DNA from: Thermoleptolyngbya sp046719575
Lineage (GTDB): Bacteria > Cyanobacteriota > Cyanobacteriia > Elainellales > Elainellaceae
Length of the DNA: 8,927 nt
Direction: 5' to 3'
Assembly (NCBI GenBank): GCA_046719575.1
Contig: JBDNCP010000184.1
Location: 1-8,927 of the forward strand
Under the pieces are notes generated by a model. It saw only the letters and a program-made list of their open reading frames with translations, did not search any database and had not been told where the DNA came from. The position numbers and the translations under genes are program-made. Of the stretch, positions 1 through 5,934 are shown in pieces. Within the stretch, counting starts at the first letter, position 1, and the number at the start of each line of letters is the position of its first letter.

Positions 1-1581
1 ATCGAGGGCGATCGCCTCCGCATTCAGTCTTCGCCAGACTTTGAGACAAAGCCTTCCTACAGCATTCGTGTCCGCACCACCGATCCTGGCGGCGGTACTT
101 TTGAAAAAGTCTTCATCATCAGCGTGCTGGACGTGAATGAAACGCCGTCTAGCATCTCAGCCCCGATTGTGGTGGATCTCAATGGCACAGTAGCGGGCAT
201 CGACTTCGGTATTGGTGCGCCGACGGTTGCATCAATCAAAGTTGCTGCGCCAAACGCCACCATTACCAAAACTAGCCCCGCTAACCTGACTCAGCTTGTG
301 GTCAACCTGACCAATCCGATTAACGGGGCCAGCGAACGCTTGATTGCCGATGTCAGCGGCACCAACCTACAAGCCAACTACGACCCCACGGGCGTACTCA
401 CGATCTGGGGCAGCGCTCCCGCCTCCGTCTATCAGCAGGTCTTACGCACGGTTACCTACGAAAACTCGGCGGCTGTGCCCAACACAGCAACTCGGACGAT
501 TTTTGCCGCTGCATCCGACGGACAGACGTTTAGCCCTATTGCCCGCACCACACTCAACTTTGTGGGCTTGCAGCAGGTGGATGGCACAGAGGGTGACGAT
601 GTGCTGGTGACTACGCCAAATACCGATTTGCTGTCGGGCAGAGCCGGGAATGATATCGTCCGGTCCACGTTGAACAATCTGCGACAGCAGGACGTAATTC
701 GCGGCGGGCCAGGGACGGATACCTTTGTGCTGACGGATGGCACGGGTTCCATCACGGTTAACGTGGGGAATTTTAATAGCCAGCTTCCTGATATTTCCCC
801 AGGTACGCTGGTCACTGAGTTTGAAGTCTTTGACCTGAGTGGCTTCCGGGGCAATGCGCTGATGATTGGCGCAGATAATTTTGATGATTATCTGGTCGGC
901 GGCATTGGCAACGACACGCTTGATGGCGGCACAGGCAACAATACGCTGATTGGGGGTCTGGGCAATGATGTGTACATTGTCCGAAGTCTGGGAGACACGG
1001 TTATTGAACGCCCCAACGAGGGCAATGACACAGTGCAAGCTGCCGTGAACTACACGCTGCCAGATCATGTCGAGAATCTGGTGCTGATTGACAACGCCAG
1101 AAACGGTACGGGCAATGCACAGAATAACCGCATCACGGGCAATGCCCTAAGAAACCTGCTGCAAGGCGGCGCGGGTAACGACACGCTGCTGGGTCTGGGT
1201 GGTGCGGATACCTTGCTAGGGAATGAAGGCAACGATCTGCTGGATGGCGGGCGCGGCCGAAATATCCTGACGGGTGGACAGGGACGAGATACGTTTGTGT
1301 TTGGCGTAGGTGGGGGGCTGGGACGCAGCATTGTGACGGATTTTAATCCGCGTCAGGATCGGATTCTGGTGCGGCAGACGGGCCTGTCGGCCGGACGCAT
1401 CGATACAGCCCAGTTTGTTCTGGGGACGAGTGCCCGCCGTCAGAGCGATCGCTTTATTTACGACTCCACCACGGGTCGCCTGTTCTTTGACCCCGATGGC
1501 ACGGGTAGCCAGCGTCAGGTTTTGATTGGCACCCTGAGTAATCGACCATCGCTGGGCCCAGGGAATATGATTGTGGGATAG
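1..1581 (+). CDS. RTX (hemolysin-type calcium-binding) exoprotein, C-terminal part, open at the left edge
   Basis: The reading frame is open from base 1, so the true start lies outside the window; 526 C-terminal residues are visible. Residues about 1-48 are the end of a cadherin-like domain closing in LDVNETP. A second beta-rich domain (about 90-188, with YQQVLRTVTYENS) resembles those repeated in large cyanobacterial adhesins. Glycine/aspartate nonapeptides (GGxGNDxLxGG type) occur near 213-220, 300-325 and 388-430; these are RTX parallel beta-roll repeats that bind calcium. The last 90 or so residues (VTDFNPRQD, FIYDSTTGRLFFD) look like the C-terminal region recognised by type I secretion. 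The family is exported by an ABC transporter/TolC system; no exporter is visible here. The product is probably a surface or extracellular adhesin or S-layer-like protein; a toxin or enzyme role cannot be excluded because the N-terminus is missing. Codons GTG at 124 or similar should not be taken as the start. Confidence 0.9.
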   Translation: MEGDRLRIQSSPDFETKPSYSIRVRTTDPGGGTFEKVFIISVLDVNETPSSISAPIVVDLNGTVAGIDFGIGAPTVASIKVAAPNATITKTSPANLTQLVVNLTNPINGASERLIADVSGTNLQANYDPTGVLTIWGSAPASVYQQVLRTVTYENSAAVPNTATRTIFAAASDGQTFSPIARTTLNFVGLQQVDGTEGDDVLVTTPNTDLLSGRAGNDIVRSTLNNLRQQDVIRGGPGTDTFVLTDGTGSITVNVGNFNSQLPDISPGTLVTEFEVFDLSGFRGNALMIGADNFDDYLVGGIGNDTLDGGTGNNTLIGGLGNDVYIVRSLGDTVIERPNEGNDTVQAAVNYTLPDHVENLVLIDNARNGTGNAQNNRITGNALRNLLQGGAGNDTLLGLGGADTLLGNEGNDLLDGGRGRNILTGGQGRDTFVFGVGGGLGRSIVTDFNPRQDRILVRQTGLSAGRIDTAQFVLGTSARRQSDRFIYDSTTGRLFFDPDGTGSQRQVLIGTLSNRPSLGPGNMIVG

Positions 1582-1600
1582 GTTGTTTGTGTTGGTCAGT

Positions 1601-1656
1601 TGCTAGCCAATTGGTTAGCCGATTATTAGCCAATTGCTAGCCAATCGTTAGCCAAT
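1601..1656. repeat. Five imperfect 11-bp tandem repeats (NNYTAGCCRAT)
   Basis: Directly after the RTX gene, five units read TGCTAGCCAAT(T), GGTTAGCCGAT, TATTAGCCAAT, TGCTAGCCAAT and CGTTAGCCAAT, each 11 bp except the first at 12. The first junction also makes a near-perfect 18-bp palindrome (1602-1619, centre AATT) that could fold as a tight hairpin. The array resembles short tandemly repeated sequences of cyanobacteria, but the unit is not one I recognise. It lies between the RTX stop and the ribosome binding site of the next gene. Confidence 0.8.
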
Positions 1657-1681
1657 CGCACGATCAAGCGAGGTACAGCCA

Positions 1682-2338
1682 ATGACCCACAGCATTGCTG
1701 AGCCAGAGGTCTATCAGGGACAGTTTGGCGAGTTTACCATTACTAGGGGCGATCGCCTGGGGGTGATCCTCTATCGAGCGGCGCTGCTGGTGGCGGCGCT
1801 GTGTTTTGCAGGGGGCGTAGGGCTGGTGCTGGGGCGGGGGGATGACCCGACGGTGCTGCGGTGGCTAAGTCCGCTGTATACGCTATTTTCCCTGGCGCTG
1901 GGTGCAAGTCTGCTGCTGATTCACATTTACATGAAGCCGTTGCATCGGGCGCTTCAGGTGTTTTGGCTGGTGGGGGCGATCGCCGCGATCGCCGTTGCCC
2001 ACCTGTATCCAGAACCCTTCGTGCAGTCGGTCTATCTGCATCCGCAGACCATCTTGGGCGTAGGATTTACCTTTGCGGCGCTCACGGGCATTTTCTTCAA
2101 AGAAGCGTTTTGCTTCAACCGTTTGGAAACGAAACTGCTGACGCCACTGGTGCCGCTGCTGCTGCTGGGTCACTTGGCGGGGGTGCTGTCACCGGGCATC
2201 GAAAGCAAGCTGCTGTTTGCCTGGGCCGTGCTAATGCTGATCTTTGCGGTGCGAAAGTGTGTCCAGGCAATCCCGCCGGATATTGGCGACAAGAGCGTGT
2301 TTGAATATCTCCAGCGCGATCGCCCGGACGCTGGATGA
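1682..2338 (+). CDS. DUF2301-family integral membrane protein
   Basis: The 218-residue product has a soluble N-terminus (about 1-27, containing VYQGQFGEFTI) and roughly six hydrophobic segments near residues 28-50, 63-83, 92-109, 121-139, 152-170 and 175-192. The overall pattern (YQGQFGEF, DRxGVILYR, LHRALQVFW, GIFFKEAFCFNRLE) matches my memory of the uncharacterised cyanobacterial/plastid DUF2301 family, typically about 210-220 residues. No function is established and I do not propose one. The start is well supported: GAGG at 1670-1673 sits 8 nt before the ATG. The gene contains a doubled HIP1 octamer near 1977-1993. It is unlikely to share regulation with the RTX gene 100 bp upstream, given the repeat array between them. 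Its stop is 2 bp from the stop of the convergent lyase gene. Confidence 0.85.
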   Translation: MTHSIAEPEVYQGQFGEFTITRGDRLGVILYRAALLVAALCFAGGVGLVLGRGDDPTVLRWLSPLYTLFSLALGASLLLIHIYMKPLHRALQVFWLVGAIAAIAVAHLYPEPFVQSVYLHPQTILGVGFTFAALTGIFFKEAFCFNRLETKLLTPLVPLLLLGHLAGVLSPGIESKLLFAWAVLMLIFAVRKCVQAIPPDIGDKSVFEYLQRDRPDAG

Positions 2339-2340
2339 AC

Positions 2341-3237
2341 TTACGGTACTGAGTAGACCACAAAGTCCGCAAAATCGGCATGAACCGAGCGCGGCGTTGC
2401 CCAGGAGGGGTCTTCTCCACCAAAAAAGGTAGAGAACAAGATGCCGTCGATCTGAAGACTCGGCACGGTGCGGAACGTCAGACCCCGCTGATCCAAAACT
2501 TGGCGGCCATTGAACCAGACGCGGATGCGACCGTCGGCGCGTCCGGGCGTGTTCAGCCTGACTTCCTGATCAATGCGGTGCCAAACGCCTGTGCTAAAGC
2601 GCCAGTTGCCCCGCCCAATCGAGGTGCCGTAGCCCTGGCTGGTTGGCAAATAGGCATACACTTCCCCTGCGCCGTTTTGCCGCCACATAAATCGGGTCGA
2701 GAAGCCATCGGTGCCGTTGGGAATATTGCCGCCTGTGTTGCCAGCGCCGCCGTAGAGTCCGGGCAGTTTGCCGCCGCGCACAAAGCTGAAATTGCTGGAA
2801 AACCGCACGGCATAGCTGAGGCGCACTGCGTCCTGAGGGCCAATGGGCAACCGAGCGAAGAACTGGCTGCCGCCTAGGGGCACGTTATATCGGCTAACGG
2901 CTCCGGGACTAATGGAACCCTGGGGATAGTGGACCCGTAAGAACAGGGGATGAGTGCCGCCCCGTTCGCTAACGGGTTGTCGATTTTGGGGGCCAAAGCC
3001 GCCGCGCTGCTGTACGCCCCAGCGCTGTTCCCACCCCCGTCCAAAGTTGCCGCGCCACAGAATCCGCGATTGAGTGGTTGCACGGCTGAGCAGAGCAGGG
3101 TGGGCCGGTTCTGCTGGGGATGCAACTTTAGCAGGGGTAGCAATGCTAGAGACTGCAAGCGGAGGATAGGAGCAGCTTGTGGTTGCGGTTAGCAGGGCGA
3201 TCGCCCACCGGAGAAAGCTTGCCTGAACTTGGGTCAT
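2341..3237 (-). CDS. Exported polysaccharide lyase, PL14 / vAL-1-like
   Basis: This 298-residue protein starts with a basic/hydrophobic leader (residues 1-30) and a low-complexity Ala/Pro linker to about 50, indicating export. Cys22 in TTSC is a poor lipobox, so a cleaved Sec signal is as likely as a lipoprotein. The catalytic domain (about 58-298) carries GGKLPGLYGG (155-164), DGFSTRFMWR (177-186) and EVYAYLP (192-198). Lys157, Ser180, Arg182, Tyr194 and Tyr196 line up, with nearly the same spacing, with residues reported as essential in Chlorella-virus vAL-1 (K197, S219, R221, Y233, Y235, from memory). That enzyme cleaves uronate-containing polysaccharides by beta-elimination. The substrate here is unknown: alginate-like, glucuronan or the cell's own exopolysaccharide. 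The ATG at 3237 gives the leader; no strong Shine-Dalgarno is seen. It diverges from hemB and shows no operon partner. Confidence 0.8.
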   Translation of the reverse strand: MTQVQASFLRWAIALLTATTSCSYPPLAVSSIATPAKVASPAEPAHPALLSRATTQSRILWRGNFGRGWEQRWGVQQRGGFGPQNRQPVSERGGTHPLFLRVHYPQGSISPGAVSRYNVPLGGSQFFARLPIGPQDAVRLSYAVRFSSNFSFVRGGKLPGLYGGAGNTGGNIPNGTDGFSTRFMWRQNGAGEVYAYLPTSQGYGTSIGRGNWRFSTGVWHRIDQEVRLNTPGRADGRIRVWFNGRQVLDQRGLTFRTVPSLQIDGILFSTFFGGEDPSWATPRSVHADFADFVVYSVP

Positions 3238-3338
3238 GGTTTATCAATCCAGCAACGATTTTCATTTAAGAAGCGGAGAGGGGTCAACGGCCAGGCGCAG
3301 ACACCCAACTTCTCGAACTCTTTTACAAATGATTTGAA

Positions 3339-3366
3339 ATCTTTACAGGCAGGTTTCTGTGAAGAT
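3339..3366. repeat. 28-nt inverted repeat in the hemB upstream region
   Basis: ATCTTTACAG (3339-3348) and CTGTGAAGAT (3357-3366) are complementary over 10 positions with one G-T pair, separated by 8 nt. This could be a dimer-binding operator or an RNA hairpin in a long hemB leader. It is not followed by a T-tract on the plus strand, so a classical terminator is unlikely. It is about 200 nt upstream of hemB and about 100 nt upstream of the lyase gene on the other side. Confidence 0.6.
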
Positions 3367-3506
3367 GTGGAACCCCAGGTTCGGAGTTCAGGAGGGAAGA
3401 ACCGCGTTGCCCTGACCCCTAGCGAGCTTTTACAGTTTGTAACGTTTGCATTGAGCAGGGAGACCAACCCACGCCGTAGACTTGATAAATGCGCGGCACT
3501 AGGCTT

Positions 3507-3535
3507 TTGACAGTGCCCGCTTCTAGCCTCATACC
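3507..3535 (+). promoter_or_regulatory. Candidate hemB promoter
   Basis: A perfect TTGACA (3507-3512) lies 17 bp before CATACC (3530-3535), which matches TATAAT at only three positions. A start near 3542 would leave a leader of about 25 nt before the hemB ATG at 3567. The -35 is good and the -10 poor, so this is a weak call. Confidence 0.3.
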
Positions 3536-3566
3536 CAGCGTCATACACAGATCTTTTTTAAGAACT

Positions 3567-4556
3567 ATGTTTCCCACCCAGCGTCCTCGTCGCCTCCGCA
3601 GTCATCCCCAATTGCGCCGCATGGTCAGCGAAACAGTGCTGAACACCAGCGACCTAATCTATCCACTGTTTGCAGTGCCGGGGGAGGGAATTGCAACCGA
3701 AGTGCGATCGATGCCGGGGGTCTATCAACTGTCGATCGACAAGATTGTTGAAGAAGCGAAGGAAGTCTACGACTTGGGCATTCCGGCCATCATTCTGTTT
3801 GGCATTCCCGCCGACAAAGATACTGACGCGACGGGGGCGTGGCACGATCACGGCATCGTGCAACTGGCGGCGACGGCGGTCAAAGAAGCCGTGCCGGATT
3901 TGATTGTGATTGTCGATACTTGCCTGTGCGAATATACCTCCCACGGGCATTGTGGCTATCTGGAGGTGGGCGACCTGACGGGGCGCGTGCTAAACGACCC
4001 AACCCTGGAACTGCTGAAGAAAACAGCGGTATCGCAGGCAAGGGCTGGGGCGGATATCATTGCGCCGTCGGGCATGATGGATGGATTCGTGAAAGCGATC
4101 CGCGAAGGGTTGGATGAAGCAGGCTTTCAGGATATTCCCATCCTGTCCTATGCGGCGAAGTATGCGTCGGCCTATTACGGCCCGTTCCGCGACGCGGCCG
4201 AGTCGGCTCCGCAGTTTGGCGATCGCCGCACTTATCAGATGGACCCCGGCAACCGCCGCGAAGCGCTGAAGGAAATTGAGCTAGACATCGCTGAAGGGGC
4301 AGACATGCTGATGGTTAAACCTGCGCTGTCCTATATGGACATCATCTGGCAGGTAAAGCAGGCATCCAACGTGCCCGTTGCTGCGTATAACGTTTCAGGC
4401 GAGTACGCTATGATCAAAGCAGCCGCGCTCAACGGCTGGATTGATGAGCAGCGCGTTGTTTTGGAGACGCTTACGAGCTTTAAGCGTGCAGGAGCCGATT
4501 TGATTCTGACTTATCACGCAAAGGATGCAGCCCGCTGGCTTAGTGCTGGTTTGTAG
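3567..4556 (+). CDS. hemB: Porphobilinogen synthase (delta-aminolevulinic acid dehydratase)
   Basis: HemB condenses two 5-aminolevulinate molecules into porphobilinogen, the first pyrrole of heme, chlorophyll and bilin synthesis, in the cytoplasm. The 329-residue product (ATG at 3567) starts with MFPTQRPRRLR, the usual cyanobacterial N-terminus. An in-frame upstream ATG at 3489 would add 26 residues with no family support. Landmarks: the cysteine zinc site DTCLCEYTSHGHCG (Cys119, Cys121, Cys129), the loop APSGMMDG (167-173), first active-site lysine Lys198 in AAKYASAYYG, RTYQMDPGNRREA (221-233), and Schiff-base Lys251 in MLMVKPALSYMD. Having all three cysteines suggests a zinc-using enzyme rather than a purely magnesium-dependent one. 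The translation signal is weak (AAGAACT before the ATG). It appears monocistronic: the lyase diverges upstream and about 1 kb of spacer follows. Confidence 0.98.
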   Translation: MFPTQRPRRLRSHPQLRRMVSETVLNTSDLIYPLFAVPGEGIATEVRSMPGVYQLSIDKIVEEAKEVYDLGIPAIILFGIPADKDTDATGAWHDHGIVQLAATAVKEAVPDLIVIVDTCLCEYTSHGHCGYLEVGDLTGRVLNDPTLELLKKTAVSQARAGADIIAPSGMMDGFVKAIREGLDEAGFQDIPILSYAAKYASAYYGPFRDAAESAPQFGDRRTYQMDPGNRREALKEIELDIAEGADMLMVKPALSYMDIIWQVKQASNVPVAAYNVSGEYAMIKAAALNGWIDEQRVVLETLTSFKRAGADLILTYHAKDAARWLSAGL

Positions 4557-4828
4557 CCTTTGCCTTTGTATCGTTCACCTGCTCTGGTCTTCCTCCGCTC
4601 ACCCCTCTCCTGATCTGGCTCCAGCGGGGAATGTTTGATATGGCGGCAGGCTCCCGTTACGATTCGGCTTTTGCTATGGAAGCTTTGAAAGCTGGGGTGC
4701 TTTGGCCTACACAGTGGCAATTTGATAGGGTGCTGACCTAGTTTGGATCTGGGCTTAGGCTGCAAGTTGATTTGAACAGGTGCTTTGAGTGTCGATTTTG
4801 GCATTTAGTTCAGCAGGATTTTAAGTAG

Positions 4829-4853
4829 GCGCTTGTTTTCATAAAGCAAGCGC
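4829..4853. repeat. Strong 11-bp stem-loop in the hemB downstream spacer
   Basis: GCGCTTG (4829-4835) pairs perfectly with CAAGCGC (4847-4853). The inner TTTT/AAAG bases extend it to 11 pairs (one G-T) around a CAT triloop. There is no T-tract after it on either strand, so it is not a standard rho-independent terminator. It may mark a processed or stabilised hemB 3' end, or part of an unannotated RNA. Confidence 0.6.
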
Positions 4854-4888
4854 AGGAATACTGGTCATCCTGGTTAGATGTCCTAGAA

Positions 4889-4942
4889 TTGACAATATTC
4901 TGTAGGTATAAAACTCTTAAGTGGACAGAATCTTAACTGTCC
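4889..4942 (+). promoter_or_regulatory. Promoter-like sequence followed by a small inverted repeat
   Basis: TTGACA (4889-4894) precedes TATAAA (4907-4912) by only 12 bp, too short for a normal sigma-70 pair; the -10 may act alone. GGACAG (4923-4928) and CTGTCC (4937-4942) then form a 6-bp stem with an 8-nt loop, just after where a transcript would start. The octamer TGTCCTAG occurs at 4879-4886 and 4938-4945. A small RNA is possible but unproven. Confidence 0.25.
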
Positions 4943-5244
4943 TAGCTGCTAGCCAGAGCCGATGAATTTGCCAAGCCGCAAAGGTTAAAACGCAAAGGAG
5001 TGTCTGGACAGTCTACAAATTTGCCCGTACTGAGCATCTGCCGAGAGGTTGGCGATCGCCCGTTACCCCATCCAGGGAGGCTGCCCCTTTAGCCTCAGAC
5101 ATTAGCCTCAGGCATTTTGAAGAGCAGAGCGATCGCCATAAGCCTTCGATTTCAAAGGGCGATCGCGCTACTGATTTTCAAGTGATTGTCAAGCAAATTC
5201 CTTGAAGTAGATCTCTGCTACATCTTTGCTACTTTGTCCTGATG

Positions 5245-5286
5245 GATGGAATATCCCTTCGTAGGGAGGGTTTTAGGGATTCCATC
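5245..5286. repeat. Bulged long hairpin
   Basis: GATGGAAT (5245-5252) pairs with ATTCCATC (5279-5286), and CCCT (5255-5258) with AGGG (5275-5278), leaving a 2-nt AT bulge: 12 pairs in total. The loop contains a second small hairpin, CCCT-TCGT-AGGG (5255-5266), followed by AGGGTTTT, which alone could be a weak plus-strand terminator. The two folds compete. Confidence 0.5.
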
Positions 5287-5393
5287 TTGCAGTCTGTTTC
5301 TCAATTGGATTCTCCGTTGAACTTTCTGTCAGATTCTCCATCGGGAAATGGCAAAGCGTTTAATGCTGTATCTAGAGTTCCCCTATTCAAAGA

Positions 5394-5437
5394 TTGCTGA
5401 TCACACATTGCTGAATTGCCGATCACAAATTGCTGAA
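5394..5437. repeat. 22-bp tandem duplication
   Basis: Two adjacent 22-bp units, 5394-5415 and 5416-5437, differ at 2 positions (unit begins TTGCYGATCACAMATTGC). The unit itself contains TTGCTGA twice. The array has only two units and no spacers, so it is not CRISPR. It lies about 100 bp upstream of the 72-codon gene. Confidence 0.75.
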
Positions 5438-5540
5438 TCAACGTGGAAACGGCGTAGAAACGGTTTTTTTTAACTAGAAACTGGTCTTTAATTCTTTTAC
5501 GGGTCTTGCCACTGCGAGGTTGCGTGTTCTTTGTTGATTT

Positions 5541-5759
5541 ATGAAATATACGATTACTCACACTGGAACAGACTGGTTGCTAAAAATCTGGGAACCTGCG
5601 CCAATTGGCAGCGGGCGAGAGTTGCCGTTTCTCTACAAAATTAAGCTCCGGTTTAACTCTGAGAAGGAAGCGCTGGTGGTGCTTGACCACTACAAAATGC
5701 TCTACTCAGGCACGAGCCATCTGGAGATGTCGGATGTAGAGGCGCTAATGGCAGTCTAG
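5541..5759 (+). CDS. Small conserved-looking hypothetical protein (72 aa)
   Basis: I do not recognise this protein. It is a 72-residue, soluble, mixed-charge sequence with no signal peptide or membrane segment. It begins MKYTITHTGTDWLLKIWEP and looks like beta strands (residues 2-20 and 29-37) followed by an amphipathic helix (39-54, EKEALVVLDHYKMLYS) and a second short helix near 63-70. Codon use resembles the neighbouring genes, which favours a real gene. There is no clear Shine-Dalgarno before the ATG; the upstream 15 bases are T-rich. It is isolated: a large non-coding spacer precedes it and a convergent dehydrogenase gene follows. No function can be proposed. Confidence 0.55.
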   Translation: MKYTITHTGTDWLLKIWEPAPIGSGRELPFLYKIKLRFNSEKEALVVLDHYKMLYSGTSHLEMSDVEALMAV

Positions 5760-5841
5760 GAGAGCGCCGTCTGAGGATTACGCTAAAGGCCGCCCCCAAT
5801 TCTTCTTTCCTAAAACGCTCGGCGAATCCGAACACGGTCTG

Positions 5842-5874
5842 AAAAAAGATAAACCACGCGCTGTTATGTCGTGG
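5842..5874 (-). terminator. Probable rho-independent terminator of the minus-strand dehydrogenase gene
   Basis: Read on the minus strand, CCACG (5874-5870) pairs with CGTGG (5858-5854) across a 10-nt loop and is followed immediately by TTTATCTTTTTT (5853-5842). The 5-bp stem is short but GC-rich and the T-tract is good. It sits about 60 bp beyond the dehydrogenase stop. The left arm is repeated three times (tandem repeat entry), so alternative longer-loop pairings exist. Confidence 0.5.
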
Positions 5875-5902
5875 CTGTTATGTCGTGGCTGTTATGTCGT
5901 GG
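5861..5902. repeat. Three perfect 14-bp tandem repeats
   Basis: CTGTTATGTCGTGG occurs three times head to tail (5861-5874, 5875-5888, 5889-5902) with no mismatch. Perfect identity suggests recent slippage or selection. The last four bases of each unit plus the preceding C form the CGTGG arm able to pair with CCACG at 5854-5858. A 14-bp unit shifts reading frame, so this is not a coding repeat. Confidence 0.9.
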
Positions 5903-5934
5903 CTTTGGGATACGGCGACTTTTTGCTCAGCAGC

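Larger units (their letters stand above)
3238..3566. other. 329-bp divergent spacer, lyase / hemB
   Basis: This spacer should hold the promoters of both the minus-strand lyase and hemB. I see a 10-bp-stem hairpin at 3339-3366 and a candidate hemB -35 at 3507-3512 (separate entries). Open frames across it on both strands have no recognisable protein character and are treated as non-coding. Confidence 0.6.
4557..5540. other. 984-bp spacer without a recognisable gene
   Basis: No ORF here has family character, and I see no tRNA, rRNA, tmRNA, RNase P or SRP RNA signature. It contains three HIP1 octamers (5052, 5131, 5160), a strong hairpin (4829-4853), a promoter-like pair followed by a small hairpin (4889-4942), a 13-bp tandem duplication of TTAGCCTCAGRCA (5089-5114), a bulged hairpin (5245-5286), a 22-bp tandem duplication (5394-5437) and an eight-T run after CGG near 5462. 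It could encode small RNAs or be decayed sequence. Confidence 0.6.

Noticed and set aside
3489..3566. Upstream in-frame ATG extending hemB by 26 residues
   Set aside because: The extension has no resemblance to HemB, whereas MFPTQRPRRLR at 3567 is the normal cyanobacterial start; the candidate -35 also lies inside the extension.
4514..4804. Minus-strand 96-codon frame overlapping the hemB 3' end
   Set aside because: Composition is Lys/Arg/Pro-rich without family features, and it runs antisense into a conserved gene; judged spurious.
4557..5540. tmRNA, RNase P RNA, SRP RNA or tRNA in the long spacer
   Set aside because: None of the conserved signature sequences of these RNAs was found on either strand.
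5301..5561. Minus-strand 86-codon frame
   Set aside because: It spans the 22-bp duplication and the T-run and overlaps the start of the 72-codon gene; no recognisable protein character.
5394..5902. CRISPR array from the 22-bp or 14-bp repeats
   Set aside because: The repeats are strictly tandem with no spacers, few in number, and no cas genes are present.
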